Of a DNA stretch of 64,000 bases, positions 44,800-52,482 are shown piece by piece; the first letter of the stretch is position 1; each line of letters begins with the position of its first letter. The stretch covers positions 267,658-331,657 of the forward strand of contig JBDTRR010000001.1 in NCBI GenBank assembly GCA_039931615.1. The letters run 5' to 3'. Source of the DNA: JAHFUI01 sp039931615 (lineage in GTDB: Bacteria; Acidobacteriota; Vicinamibacteria; Vicinamibacterales; CAVVIG01). The notes beneath the pieces were generated by a model. The model ran no database searches, was not told the origin of the DNA, and saw only the letters and a list, made by a program, of their open reading frames with translations. The position numbers were made by a program, and so were the translations under genes.

Positions 44800-44885
44800 A
44801 GTCTTTGTTAAACAACGATTTGACAGTTCAAAATCTACAAAATCGACCACTTGTTCAAATATGACGTTCGATTAGACGCCGCACA
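44800..44885. other. AT-rich segment with palindromes
   Basis: The 476-base gap before the dksA-like gene has no convincing gene. Within it, 44800-44885 is markedly AT-rich and holds the palindromes TTGTTAAACAA (44804-44815) and ATTTGACAGTTCAAAAT (44818 onward). A GC-rich tail at 44975-45045 resembles decayed hairpin repeat. No tRNA could be found here. Confidence 0.4.
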
Positions 44886-45068
44886 TGTTGAAACGGTTCT
44901 GATCTCAAAACCGCACAACTGTCCCCTCGCGGAGACGACAAACGTGTATCAGAAATGCCGACAGCCGTGGCGTCCTTGGCGTCCACGCCACGCTCCGGCA
45001 CCACCCGCAGGTGGCGGCCAGCTTCAGCCGGACCGTGAGGATCACGATATGACTACGAGGGAAGTGAG

Positions 45069-45647
45069 CTATTGGATGCGGCCGGGCTTGATCGAGGCGT
45101 TCGGGACGACACCGCGCGCAATCAGCAGCTCCCCGCTCCGGCGGCTACCGGTCTTGAGCCACTTTTCGTACAAACGCAGCAGATCCGCGTTGGAGGTGCA
45201 CGCCGTCCGCTCGCTGATCTCCGAAAGGACGTCGACGAAAGCGGCGAACTTAGTCGCCAGCTCCGCAAAGACGGGAGAGAGCGTGTCCGCCCCGTGCCGG
45301 CTCAGCGCCGTGTAGGCATACCCACCAATCGTGACGTAATAGTCGACATCAACCAGTTTGCGGCGCAGCGAATCGGCAAAGAAGCCGGACACGAACAGCG
45401 ACGCGTCGCCGATTTCCCTCAGGGTGGTCCGCCGCCGGAGACCGCCGGATTCGAGCGCTTCCGCCAGCTTCAGTACCAACGGCTCGGCATCGGTGGAGGC
45501 CGGACGCTGCAGGAAGCCGGTCAGCAGGTGCACCACGTAAAACGCCGTCAGCTCCCCGGCGTTGACGCCCTGGTGCGCGAGCGCGCCCTCGACCAGTTCC
45601 TTGAAGTACTCGACGGCCGACTCGCGGCGGAAAACCGCTTCGCTCAT
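45069..45647 (-). CDS. Conserved hypothetical helical protein
   Basis: 192 residues, helical and soluble, without signal peptide. Blocks such as FRRESAVEYFKELVEGAL, ELTAFYVVHLLTGFLQRP and YVTIGGYAYTAL look constrained rather than random, and codon use matches the neighbours. No domain recognised. The start ATG at 45647 is 210 bases from the divergent rpmB start. I suspect a lineage-restricted protein, but that is judged from style alone. Confidence 0.6.
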   Translation of the reverse strand: MSEAVFRRESAVEYFKELVEGALAHQGVNAGELTAFYVVHLLTGFLQRPASTDAEPLVLKLAEALESGGLRRRTTLREIGDASLFVSGFFADSLRRKLVDVDYYVTIGGYAYTALSRHGADTLSPVFAELATKFAAFVDVLSEISERTACTSNADLLRLYEKWLKTGSRRSGELLIARGVVPNASIKPGRIQ

Positions 45648-45816
45648 GATCGAGAGCCTCCGGGATCAAAGGCCCGGCTGCAATGAACGTTCCGACGAAT
45701 TCGGAGGGGATGACGCACAGGCATGAAGCGACAATTCTGTCCGGTCCTTGGCTGACCGGGAGGACGCGACGGGCGGCCGTTCGCAACGCCAGGCACGGCG
45801 ACCGGGTGTTTGCTGC

Positions 45817-45822
45817 TATAAT
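45817..45822 (+). promoter_or_regulatory. Candidate -10 box for rpmB
   Basis: A TATAAT about 36 bases before the rpmB start, giving a leader near 29 bases. No clear TTGACA at 16-18 bases upstream. Confidence 0.45.
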
Positions 45823-45857
45823 CTCCGTTTTCCCTGCTCTAGTTCTGGTGCACATAT

Positions 45858-46067
45858 ATGGCTAAGCGCTGCGAGATTTGCTTGAAGGGCCCTGTGGTCG
45901 GGCGACATCACAGCCACGCGAACAACGTCAGTCCCCGCCGGTTCGAACCGAACCTGCAAACGGTGCGGGCACTGATCAACGGCGGCATCCAGCGCATCCG
46001 CGTCTGCACGCGCTGCCTGCGGTCGCACAAAGTGGTCAAGGCGGCAAGAGTCGTCAAGGCGGCTTAG
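45858..46067 (+). CDS. rpmB: 50S ribosomal protein L28
   Basis: 69 residues. The N-terminal CEIC and later CTRC pairs make this the zinc-binding (C+) form of L28. GPVVGRHHSHANNVSPRRFEPN is the usual rRNA-contact block. It is a stand-alone gene here, ahead of ridA by 10 bases. Many bacteria carry a zinc-free copy under Zur control; whether a second copy exists is outside this window. Confidence 0.95.
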   Translation: MAKRCEICLKGPVVGRHHSHANNVSPRRFEPNLQTVRALINGGIQRIRVCTRCLRSHKVVKAARVVKAA

Positions 46068-46077
46068 GAGTAGTGTG

Positions 46078-46455
46078 GTGAAGACGCTGGTTTCAACACC
46101 GCACGCCCCCAACCCGGCGGGACCGTATTCGCAGGCGCTGCGGGCCGGCAATCTGCTGTTCCTCGCCGGACAGATCCCCATCAACCCGGCGACCGGCGAC
46201 CTGGTGGCCGGCGACATCACCATGCAGGCCCGGCAGGCGCTCGACAATGTCGCCGCGGTTCTCAAGGCCGGAGGGTTGTCGATGGCCGACGTCGTCCGCA
46301 CGACGGTGTTCCTGGCCGACATGAACGACGCGCCGGCGATGAACGAGATCTACGGCACCTACTTTCCCCAGCCGTACCCGACGCGCGCGACCGTCCAGGT
46401 CGCCCGTCTCCCCCGCGACGTGCGGATCGAGATCGACGCCATCGCCGCCTACTAG
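46078..46455 (+). CDS. ridA: RidA-family 2-iminobutanoate/2-iminopropanoate deaminase
   Basis: 125 residues. The family signature ends with ARLPRDVRIEIDAIA, which contains the catalytic Arg; PAGPYSQALRAGNLLFLAGQ is the N-terminal block. RidA hydrolyses reactive enamine/imine products of PLP enzymes. GTG 46078 is preferred over GTG 46075 because AGGAG then lies at 7 bases. It follows rpmB by 10 bases; aspartase and other PLP-linked amino-acid metabolism elsewhere could feed it. Confidence 0.92.
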   Translation: MKTLVSTPHAPNPAGPYSQALRAGNLLFLAGQIPINPATGDLVAGDITMQARQALDNVAAVLKAGGLSMADVVRTTVFLADMNDAPAMNEIYGTYFPQPYPTRATVQVARLPRDVRIEIDAIAAY

Positions 46456-46467
46456 GCCCCCTCGGTC

Positions 46468-48630
46468 CTAGCTCGGCCGTCCGGTCCGCTCGACGCCGAT
46501 CACGCCTTCAACCGCGCGCAGCGACTTGATCACCTTCTCGAGGTGCTTGAGGTCGCTGATTTCGACCGTCATGTCGATCCGCGCGGCGCCGCTTTCGCCG
46601 GTCCGCGCTTCCATGTTCTTGATGTTGGTGTTGATGTCGGCGACCCGGGCGCTGACCGCTGCCAGCAGTCCCTTCCGGTCCTCGACCTCCATCGTCAGCT
46701 TGACCGTGTAGCGGGACTCTTCGATGCCCTTGTCCCACTCGACGTCGATCCGCCGCTCGGGATCGTAGAGCAGGTTGACGACGTTCGGACAGGCCGCGGT
46801 GTGGACCGAGACGCCTTTGCCGCGGGTGATGTAGCCGACGATCTTCTCGCCGCGGATCGGGTTGCAGCAGCGCGCCCGGAAGACCATCAGGTCGTCGAAG
46901 CCACGCACCTTGATCTTTTCCTCGCCGGTGCCGAGCACGCGCTTCACCGCCGCCGTGACCGGCCCCTCCGGCGGTTTCTCGCGCAGCCGATCAGCCGGGA
47001 CCAGCTTCAACAGGATCTGCTTCGCCGCCGCCTTGCCGTAGCCGATCGAGGCAAAGATGTCGTCGGCCTTCTGCACGCCGAAATCCGCCAGCAGCCGGGC
47101 GAACGGCTCGCCATCGATCAGCGTCTTGGCATTCAGATCGTGGCGGCGGGCCTCCTTCTCGAAGACCTTGCGGCCGAGCTCGATGGCGCGCGCCTTCTCC
47201 TCAGCGCGGATCAGGTGCTTGATCTTGTACCGGGCATGCGACGTGACCACGACGTTGAGCCAGTCGCGGTTGGGCTTGTGCCCGTTCTGCGTGACGATCT
47301 CGACGATGTCGCCGTTCTTGAGGCGGGCCCGGAGCGGGACGATCTTGCCGTTGACGCGGGCGGCGACGCATTGATGGCCGACGTCGGTGTGTATCGAGTA
47401 GGCGAAATCGATCGGCGTCGCGCCGCGCGGGAACGCCTTGACCAGGCCTTTCGGCGTAAAGGTGTAGACCTCTTCCGGATACAGATCGACCTTGAGGTTC
47501 TGGATGAACTCGTGCGGATCGCGCGACTCCTGCTGATACTCCAGCAGCTGCCGCATCCAGGTGAAATAGCGCTCGTCCCGCTGATCGCCGACACGCCCTT
47601 CCTTGTATTTCCAGTGCGCCGCGATGCCCTCCTCCGCCATCCGATGCATCTCGATGGTGCGGATCTGGACCTCGAACGGCATGCCATGTTCGCTGATGAC
47701 CGAGGTGTGGAGCGACTGGTAGCCGTTGGGGCGCGGCATGGCGATGAAATCCTTGATCCGGCCCGGCACCGGCGACCACGTCTGGTGGATGATCCCGAGC
47801 ACCCCGTAGCAGTCGGTCGCGCTCTCGGTGACGATCCGCAGGGCGATGAAGTCGTAGACCTGCTCGAGCTCGATCTTCTGGCGCTTCAGCTTCTGGCTGA
47901 TGCTGTACAGACGCTTGATCCGGCCGTCGATCTGGAGGAACGGCAGCTGCGCTTCGCTCAGCTTGGCGGTGATCGTGGTCTTCAGCGTTTCGATCAGTCC
48001 TTCGGTGGCCCGCCGCTTGGCGTCGACCCGGGCCCGGAGCGATTCGTAGGCCTGCGGCTCCAGATAGCGGAACGAGAGCTCCTCGAGCTCGTTCTTGACC
48101 TTGCTCATCCCGAGCCGGTTGGCAATCGGCGCGTAGATGTCGCGCGTCTCCTGCGCCACTTTCACCCGCCGCTCCTCTGGCAGATGACCAAGCGTTCGCA
48201 TGTTGTGCAGCCGGTCGGCCAGTTTCACCACGACGACCCGGATATCGTCGACCATCGCCAGGAGCATCTTGCGGAAGTTCTCGGCCTGGCGCTCTTCGCT
48301 CGACGAGAAGGGGATGGCGCTGATCTTCGTCACCCCCTCCACGACGTGCGCCACCTCGGGGCCGAACAGCTCCCGGATGCGCTCGATCGTCGTCAGCGTG
48401 TCCTCGACGACGTCGTGCAGCAGCCCGGCGGCAATCGCCACCGCGTCGAGCCGCATGTCGGCGAGGAAATCGGCGACCGCCAGGGGATGGATGAGGTAGG
48501 GCTCGCCCGAATGGCGGACCTGTCCCCGGTGCTCGAACGCCGAGAAGACGTAGGCGCGCCGGAGCAGCTCGACATCGGCTTCCGGCGCATAGGCGCGGAC
48601 CTTTTCGAGCAGGTCCTCGAAGCGAATCAT
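46468..48630 (-). CDS. Bifunctional (p)ppGpp synthetase/hydrolase RelA/SpoT
   Basis: 720 residues. The HD hydrolase is intact (RHSGEPYLIHPLAVADFL, AAGLLHDVVEDT), so it can degrade ppGpp. The synthetase has GRIKDFIAMPRPNGYQSLHT and EVQIRTIEMH. Then a TGS domain (VYTFTPKGLVKAFPRGATPIDFAYSIHTD), a Zn-finger-like region with CCNPI, and a C-terminal ACT domain (TVKLTMEVEDRKGLLAAVS). It is therefore the long bifunctional Rel type, probably the cell's main one. The start ATG is 247 bases from the divergent lipoprotein gene. Confidence 0.95.
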   Translation of the reverse strand: MIRFEDLLEKVRAYAPEADVELLRRAYVFSAFEHRGQVRHSGEPYLIHPLAVADFLADMRLDAVAIAAGLLHDVVEDTLTTIERIRELFGPEVAHVVEGVTKISAIPFSSSEERQAENFRKMLLAMVDDIRVVVVKLADRLHNMRTLGHLPEERRVKVAQETRDIYAPIANRLGMSKVKNELEELSFRYLEPQAYESLRARVDAKRRATEGLIETLKTTITAKLSEAQLPFLQIDGRIKRLYSISQKLKRQKIELEQVYDFIALRIVTESATDCYGVLGIIHQTWSPVPGRIKDFIAMPRPNGYQSLHTSVISEHGMPFEVQIRTIEMHRMAEEGIAAHWKYKEGRVGDQRDERYFTWMRQLLEYQQESRDPHEFIQNLKVDLYPEEVYTFTPKGLVKAFPRGATPIDFAYSIHTDVGHQCVAARVNGKIVPLRARLKNGDIVEIVTQNGHKPNRDWLNVVVTSHARYKIKHLIRAEEKARAIELGRKVFEKEARRHDLNAKTLIDGEPFARLLADFGVQKADDIFASIGYGKAAAKQILLKLVPADRLREKPPEGPVTAAVKRVLGTGEEKIKVRGFDDLMVFRARCCNPIRGEKIVGYITRGKGVSVHTAACPNVVNLLYDPERRIDVEWDKGIEESRYTVKLTMEVEDRKGLLAAVSARVADINTNIKNMEARTGESGAARIDMTVEISDLKHLEKVIKSLRAVEGVIGVERTGRPS

Positions 48631-48730
48631 AAAGATTGGTGTCTAACCACTTGTCGGGCCGTGACTTTGTTCATGATAGGGAGCGGGCGGTCGGGAGGGC
48701 AAGCAGCGGTTTCCGGCCCCGCGGCCTGCC

Positions 48731-48760
48731 TTGACTTGCCTTTTTTGGGTTCACTATACT
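48731..48760 (+). promoter_or_regulatory. Sigma-70-type promoter for the TPR lipoprotein gene
   Basis: TTGACT (48731-48736) and TATACT (48755-48760) with an 18-base spacer. The start of transcription would be near 48767, giving a leader of about 110 bases. Confidence 0.6.
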
Positions 48761-48877
48761 GGCGCGGTTTCAGCCACGGCAAATTCTTACCTTAACCGGG
48801 CGATCCTGACAGTGGGTTCCTGCACGAGCTCACGACGTCCACAGAGCAGACGATCGAGACAGACAAGAGGAATCAAC

Positions 48878-49870
48878 ATGCCGATCAACGTGCACGAACG
48901 GAACCGAACGCGTGGTCTGTCGGGATGGTCGCTGAGCCTCGCCGTGGCGCTGGTGGTGGTGACCGTGGGCTGCGGCAAGGTCGGACAGCTGGCGGCGATG
49001 AAGAACTTCAAGGCGGCCAACCAGGCCTATCAGCAGCAGGAATACAAGACGGCGGCGGAGCTCTACGAGCAGACCGTCCAGGCCGACCCCGCGCTGGCGC
49101 CGGCCTACTTCTACCTCGGAAACAGCTACGACAATCAGTTCAAGCCGAGCAAGAAGGGCGAGGCGGACAACGACGAGTTCCTCAACAAGGCGATCCAGAA
49201 TTATCAGACCGCGGCCGAAAAGCTGTCGGCCTCGGAAAAGCCCGAGGACAAGACCCTGGCCAAGCGCTCGATGGAATACCTGGTCGCGGCCTACGGCGCG
49301 GACAAGCTGAACGACCCGGCCAAGGCCGAACCGGTCGTGCAGCGGATGATTCAGCTCGAGCCCCAGGAACCGACCAACTACTTCATGCTGGCCAGGATTT
49401 ACGAGGACGCCGGCGCCTACGAGAACGAAGAAGAGGTGCTGCTCAAGGTCAAGGAAATCAAGCCGGACGATCCGGCCGTCTACATGACCCTGGCCGGCTA
49501 CTATAAGCGTCAGGGCCAGATCGAAAAGATGATCCAGGCAGCCGAGGAACGCGCGAACCACGAGCCGAAGAACCCCGACGCCCACTACACCGTCGGCACG
49601 TTCTACTGGGACGAGGTGTTCCGCGACACCGCGCTCAAGGACGACCAGAAGCGGCAGTACCTCCAGAAGGGCATCGGAGCCATCGACAAGGCCATCGAGA
49701 TCAAGCCGGATTACTCAGAAGCGCTTGTCATCAAAGGACTTCTGCTCCGCCTGCAGGCGAATCTGGAGAAGGACCCGGCGGTCCAGCAGCGGCTGATCAA
49801 GGACGCGACCGTGCTCCGCGACAAGGCCGAGGACCTGCGCAAGAAGAAGACGGCCGGCGTCGGCAACTGA
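48878..49870 (+). CDS. TPR lipoprotein
   Basis: 330 residues. The N-terminus has basic residues, a hydrophobic stretch WSLSLAVALVVVTVGC and a lipobox Cys, so Lgt/LspA would process it. At least five TPR units follow, for example NQAYQQQEYKTAAELYEQTV and AVYMTLAGYYKRQGQIEKMI. It probably scaffolds an envelope complex. The start ATG at 48878 has AGAGGA upstream. A terminator follows the stop. No partner genes adjoin. Confidence 0.85.
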   Translation: MPINVHERNRTRGLSGWSLSLAVALVVVTVGCGKVGQLAAMKNFKAANQAYQQQEYKTAAELYEQTVQADPALAPAYFYLGNSYDNQFKPSKKGEADNDEFLNKAIQNYQTAAEKLSASEKPEDKTLAKRSMEYLVAAYGADKLNDPAKAEPVVQRMIQLEPQEPTNYFMLARIYEDAGAYENEEEVLLKVKEIKPDDPAVYMTLAGYYKRQGQIEKMIQAAEERANHEPKNPDAHYTVGTFYWDEVFRDTALKDDQKRQYLQKGIGAIDKAIEIKPDYSEALVIKGLLLRLQANLEKDPAVQQRLIKDATVLRDKAEDLRKKKTAGVGN

Positions 49871-49902
49871 CACATCACGCCGTCCGACGCGTCACCCGCG
49901 AA

Positions 49903-49932
49903 AGGCCGCCGAACGTCCGGCGGCCTTTTTTT
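49903..49932 (+). terminator. Rho-independent terminator after the TPR lipoprotein
   Basis: AGGCCGCC-GAACGTCC-GGCGGCCT stem followed by seven T. It also sits just before the next gene on the same strand. Confidence 0.9.
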
Positions 49933-49946
49933 CAGGATCGCACAAG

Positions 49947-50606
49947 ATGTTCGACAGTGTCAGAGTCGTCGGCCGCGGCCGCGTCGGATCGGCGATCGCC
50001 GCCCGGCTGCAGGAACGCGGCGTGCCGATCCTGGACGGACCGGCCGATCTCCTCCTGCTGTGCGTCCCTGACGCCGCGATCCGGGGCGTTGCCCGCGAGC
50101 TCGAACCTGGACCGTGGATCGCACACGTCAGCGGCGCCACCCTCCTCGCCGCGCTCGATCCTCACGTTCGCCGTTTCAGCCTTCATCCGCTGCAGACGTT
50201 CACCCGGGCGCGGGGATCCGAACAGCTCGACGGGGCATGGGCCGCGGTCGTCGTCGAAAACGACGCCGCCGCGGCGGTAGCGCACCAGTTGGCGACGCTG
50301 CTGAACCTGCGCCCCTTCGACCTGCCGGACGAGGCGCGGACGGTCTATCACGCCGGTGCCGCGATCGCGTCGAACTATCTGGTCACCATCCACCGCGCGG
50401 CGTCACGATTGTTCGCGGCCGCCGGTGCGCCGCCCGAGGCGCTGCTGCCGCTGATGCGCCGCACCATCGACAACGGGTTCGAGTTGACCGGTCCGATCGC
50501 CCGGGGCGACTGGTCGACCGTCGACGCGCATCTGGCGGCGATCCGCCGGCACGCCCCCGAACTGGAAGCGATGTACCGGGCGCTGGCGCAGGTGACGGCC
50601 GAATGA
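49947..50606 (+). CDS. Rossmann-fold DUF2520 protein, candidate ketopantoate reductase substitute
   Basis: 219 residues. The N-terminal Rossmann motif is VRVVGRGRVGSAIAA (GxGxxG), and the C-terminal helical half has RFSLHPLQTF, YHAGAAIASNYLVT and the LMRRTIDNGFELTGPIARGD block typical of DUF2520. The fold resembles PanE/NADP-dependent 6PGDH-like reductases. The gene overlaps panC by four bases and panB follows, so an NADPH-dependent step in pantothenate synthesis is a reasonable guess; no enzyme assay supports it here. Start ATG at 49947. Confidence 0.8.
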   Translation: MFDSVRVVGRGRVGSAIAARLQERGVPILDGPADLLLLCVPDAAIRGVARELEPGPWIAHVSGATLLAALDPHVRRFSLHPLQTFTRARGSEQLDGAWAAVVVENDAAAAVAHQLATLLNLRPFDLPDEARTVYHAGAAIASNYLVTIHRAASRLFAAAGAPPEALLPLMRRTIDNGFELTGPIARGDWSTVDAHLAAIRRHAPELEAMYRALAQVTAE

Positions 50607-51400
50607 AGATCGCCCGCACCGTCGGCGAGATCCGCGAGCTTCTCCGACCCCTCCGCGCCAACACACGGATCGGCCTTGTGCCGACGATGGGAGCGTTCCA
50701 CGGCGGGCACGTGGCGCTGTTCCAGACCGCTCGCGCTGAATGCGGAGCGGTCGTGGCCAGCCTGTTCGTGAACCCCAGCCAGTTTGGCGATCCCGCCGAT
50801 CTGGCGGCCTATCCGCGCGACGAGGCGCGCGACGCGCGCATCGCCGAACAGTCAGGGATCGACATGCTGTTCGCTCCGACGGTCGATGAGATGTTCCCGG
50901 AAGGCTACACGACCTGGATCGAGAGTGCCGGCGCCGCCCGCGGCCTCGAAAGCGATCATCGGCCCGGCCATTTTCGCGGTGTCGCGACCGTCTGCGTCAA
51001 GCTGTTCACCATCGCCGGCCCGCAGGTCGCCTTCTTTGGGCAAAAGGACGCGCAGCAGATCGCCGTGGTCAAGCAGGTGGTTCGCGACCTGAACCTCGAC
51101 CTCGATATCCGTGTCGTCCCGACCGTTCGCGACGTTGACGGCCTCGCGCTCTCGTCGAGGAACACCCGCCTGTCGCCCGGCGACCGTGAGCGCGCCCGGG
51201 CCATCCCGCGGGCGATCGAGGCGGGCCTGGCGGCCCATCGCAGCGGCGGTGACCCCGTCGCCGCGGCTCGCGAGGCGCTGGGCGATCTCGTTCCGGACTA
51301 CGTCACCGTCGCCGGCTTCGCGGACGCCCCGACTCTCGTGATTGCCGCGCGGGTCGGCGGCACCCGGCTGATCGACAACGCGCCCCTCGACCGACGATAA
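50603..51400 (+). CDS. panC: Pantoate-beta-alanine ligase
   Basis: 265 residues. The nucleotide motif is LVPTMGAFHGGHVALF (HIGH-like), and FVNPSQFG, GVATVCVKLF and FGQKDAQQ (KDxxQ) follow; LSSRNTRLSPGDRE is the second ATP-contact block. It couples pantoate and beta-alanine with ATP to make pantothenate. The start overlaps the DUF2520 stop (ATGA), and panB follows after 18 bases, so the unit encodes most of pantothenate synthesis. Confidence 0.95.
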   Translation: MKIARTVGEIRELLRPLRANTRIGLVPTMGAFHGGHVALFQTARAECGAVVASLFVNPSQFGDPADLAAYPRDEARDARIAEQSGIDMLFAPTVDEMFPEGYTTWIESAGAARGLESDHRPGHFRGVATVCVKLFTIAGPQVAFFGQKDAQQIAVVKQVVRDLNLDLDIRVVPTVRDVDGLALSSRNTRLSPGDRERARAIPRAIEAGLAAHRSGGDPVAAAREALGDLVPDYVTVAGFADAPTLVIAARVGGTRLIDNAPLDRR

Positions 51401-51418
51401 TCCGGGGTGGAGCGTTGC

Positions 51419-52294
51419 ATGATCCCCAAGGTTTCGCTCGGCGATTTCGTGACGATGAAGCAGCGGCACGAGAAGATCGCAGTCGTCACCGCTTACGACG
51501 CGCCGAGCGCTCGTCTGGCCGAGGCGGCCGGGGTCGACGCGATACTGGTTGGCGACTCAGCCGCGATGACCGTCCTCGGCTACGATTCCACCGTCCCGGT
51601 GACGATGGACGAGATGCTGATGTTGACGCGCGCCGTGAGGCGGGGCGCCCGGCGTCCGTTCCTCGTCGCCGATATGCCGTTCGGGTCGTTTCAGGTCTCC
51701 AACGCGGCGGCGCTGGACAACGCCGTACGATTCGTCAAGGAAGCGGGCGCCGATGCGGTCAAGCTCGAAGGAGCGGGACCGACCCTCGCGCGTGTCGCGG
51801 CGCTCGTCGACGCCGGCATCCCTGTAATGGGTCACATCGGGCTCACCCCACAGTCGGTGACGATGCTCGGCGGCTACAAGGCGCAGGGACGAACGGCAGC
51901 TGAAGCCAACAAACTCAGGGCCGCGGCCATCGCCCTTGAGTCGGCCGGCTGTTTCGCGCTCGTGCTCGAGGCCATCCCGGCGCCGGTCGCCGCTCATATC
52001 ACCGGCGCACTCCGCATCCCCACGATCGGCATCGGCGCCGGCGTCGACTGCGACGGTCAGGTGCTGGTCTGGCACGACCTGCTCGGGATTACGTCCGGGC
52101 ACATCGCGCGCTTCGTCAAACAGTACGCGGATATCGGCGGTTCGATACTGGCCGCGCTGACGGCTTACGTCGAGGATGTCCGCGGCGCGACGTTTCCGGC
52201 GACCCAGCACACCTACGCGATGGCGAATGAGGAGATCGAGCGGCTGCAGGCCGAGCCGGCCACGGCATCCACGACAACCCGCTCGGCCGACTGA
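51419..52294 (+). CDS. panB: 3-methyl-2-oxobutanoate hydroxymethyltransferase
   Basis: 291 residues. Family blocks: VVTAYDAPSARLAEAAGVDAI, LVGDSAAMTVLGYDSTVPVT with the metal Asp, VKLEGAG, and VLEAIPAPVAAHIT with the catalytic Glu. It forms ketopantoate from 2-oxoisovalerate and methylene-THF. ATG 51419 is preferred over GTG 51407 because GGTGGAG lies at proper distance and PanB N-termini begin about here. The C-terminus carries a Thr/Ala-rich extension (PATASTTTRSAD). Confidence 0.95.
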   Translation: MIPKVSLGDFVTMKQRHEKIAVVTAYDAPSARLAEAAGVDAILVGDSAAMTVLGYDSTVPVTMDEMLMLTRAVRRGARRPFLVADMPFGSFQVSNAAALDNAVRFVKEAGADAVKLEGAGPTLARVAALVDAGIPVMGHIGLTPQSVTMLGGYKAQGRTAAEANKLRAAAIALESAGCFALVLEAIPAPVAAHITGALRIPTIGIGAGVDCDGQVLVWHDLLGITSGHIARFVKQYADIGGSILAALTAYVEDVRGATFPATQHTYAMANEEIERLQAEPATASTTTRSAD

Positions 52295-52482
52295 CGCCGC
52301 CGCAGAGCTGCCATCACGCAAGTCCGGCGAATTGGATCCGAAGCCAGAAGCGGGGCCAGCCGGACCGGTCTTTGTTTCCACATGTTTACAACGGACCGAG
52401 ATAAAATAGTGCTTCCCTTGCGTCGTGGCCGCGCGCCCGCCGAGGCTCGCCGTGACCGTTTTCCATGAGGATTTGTTCTTGT

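Noticed and set aside
44640..45068. Possible tRNA or small RNA gene in the gap
   Set aside because: A TTCGATT string resembles a T-loop but no acceptor, D or anticodon stems could be paired.
52385..52407. Promoter-like TTTACA and TAAAAT before the receptor gene
   Set aside because: The spacer is only 11 bases.
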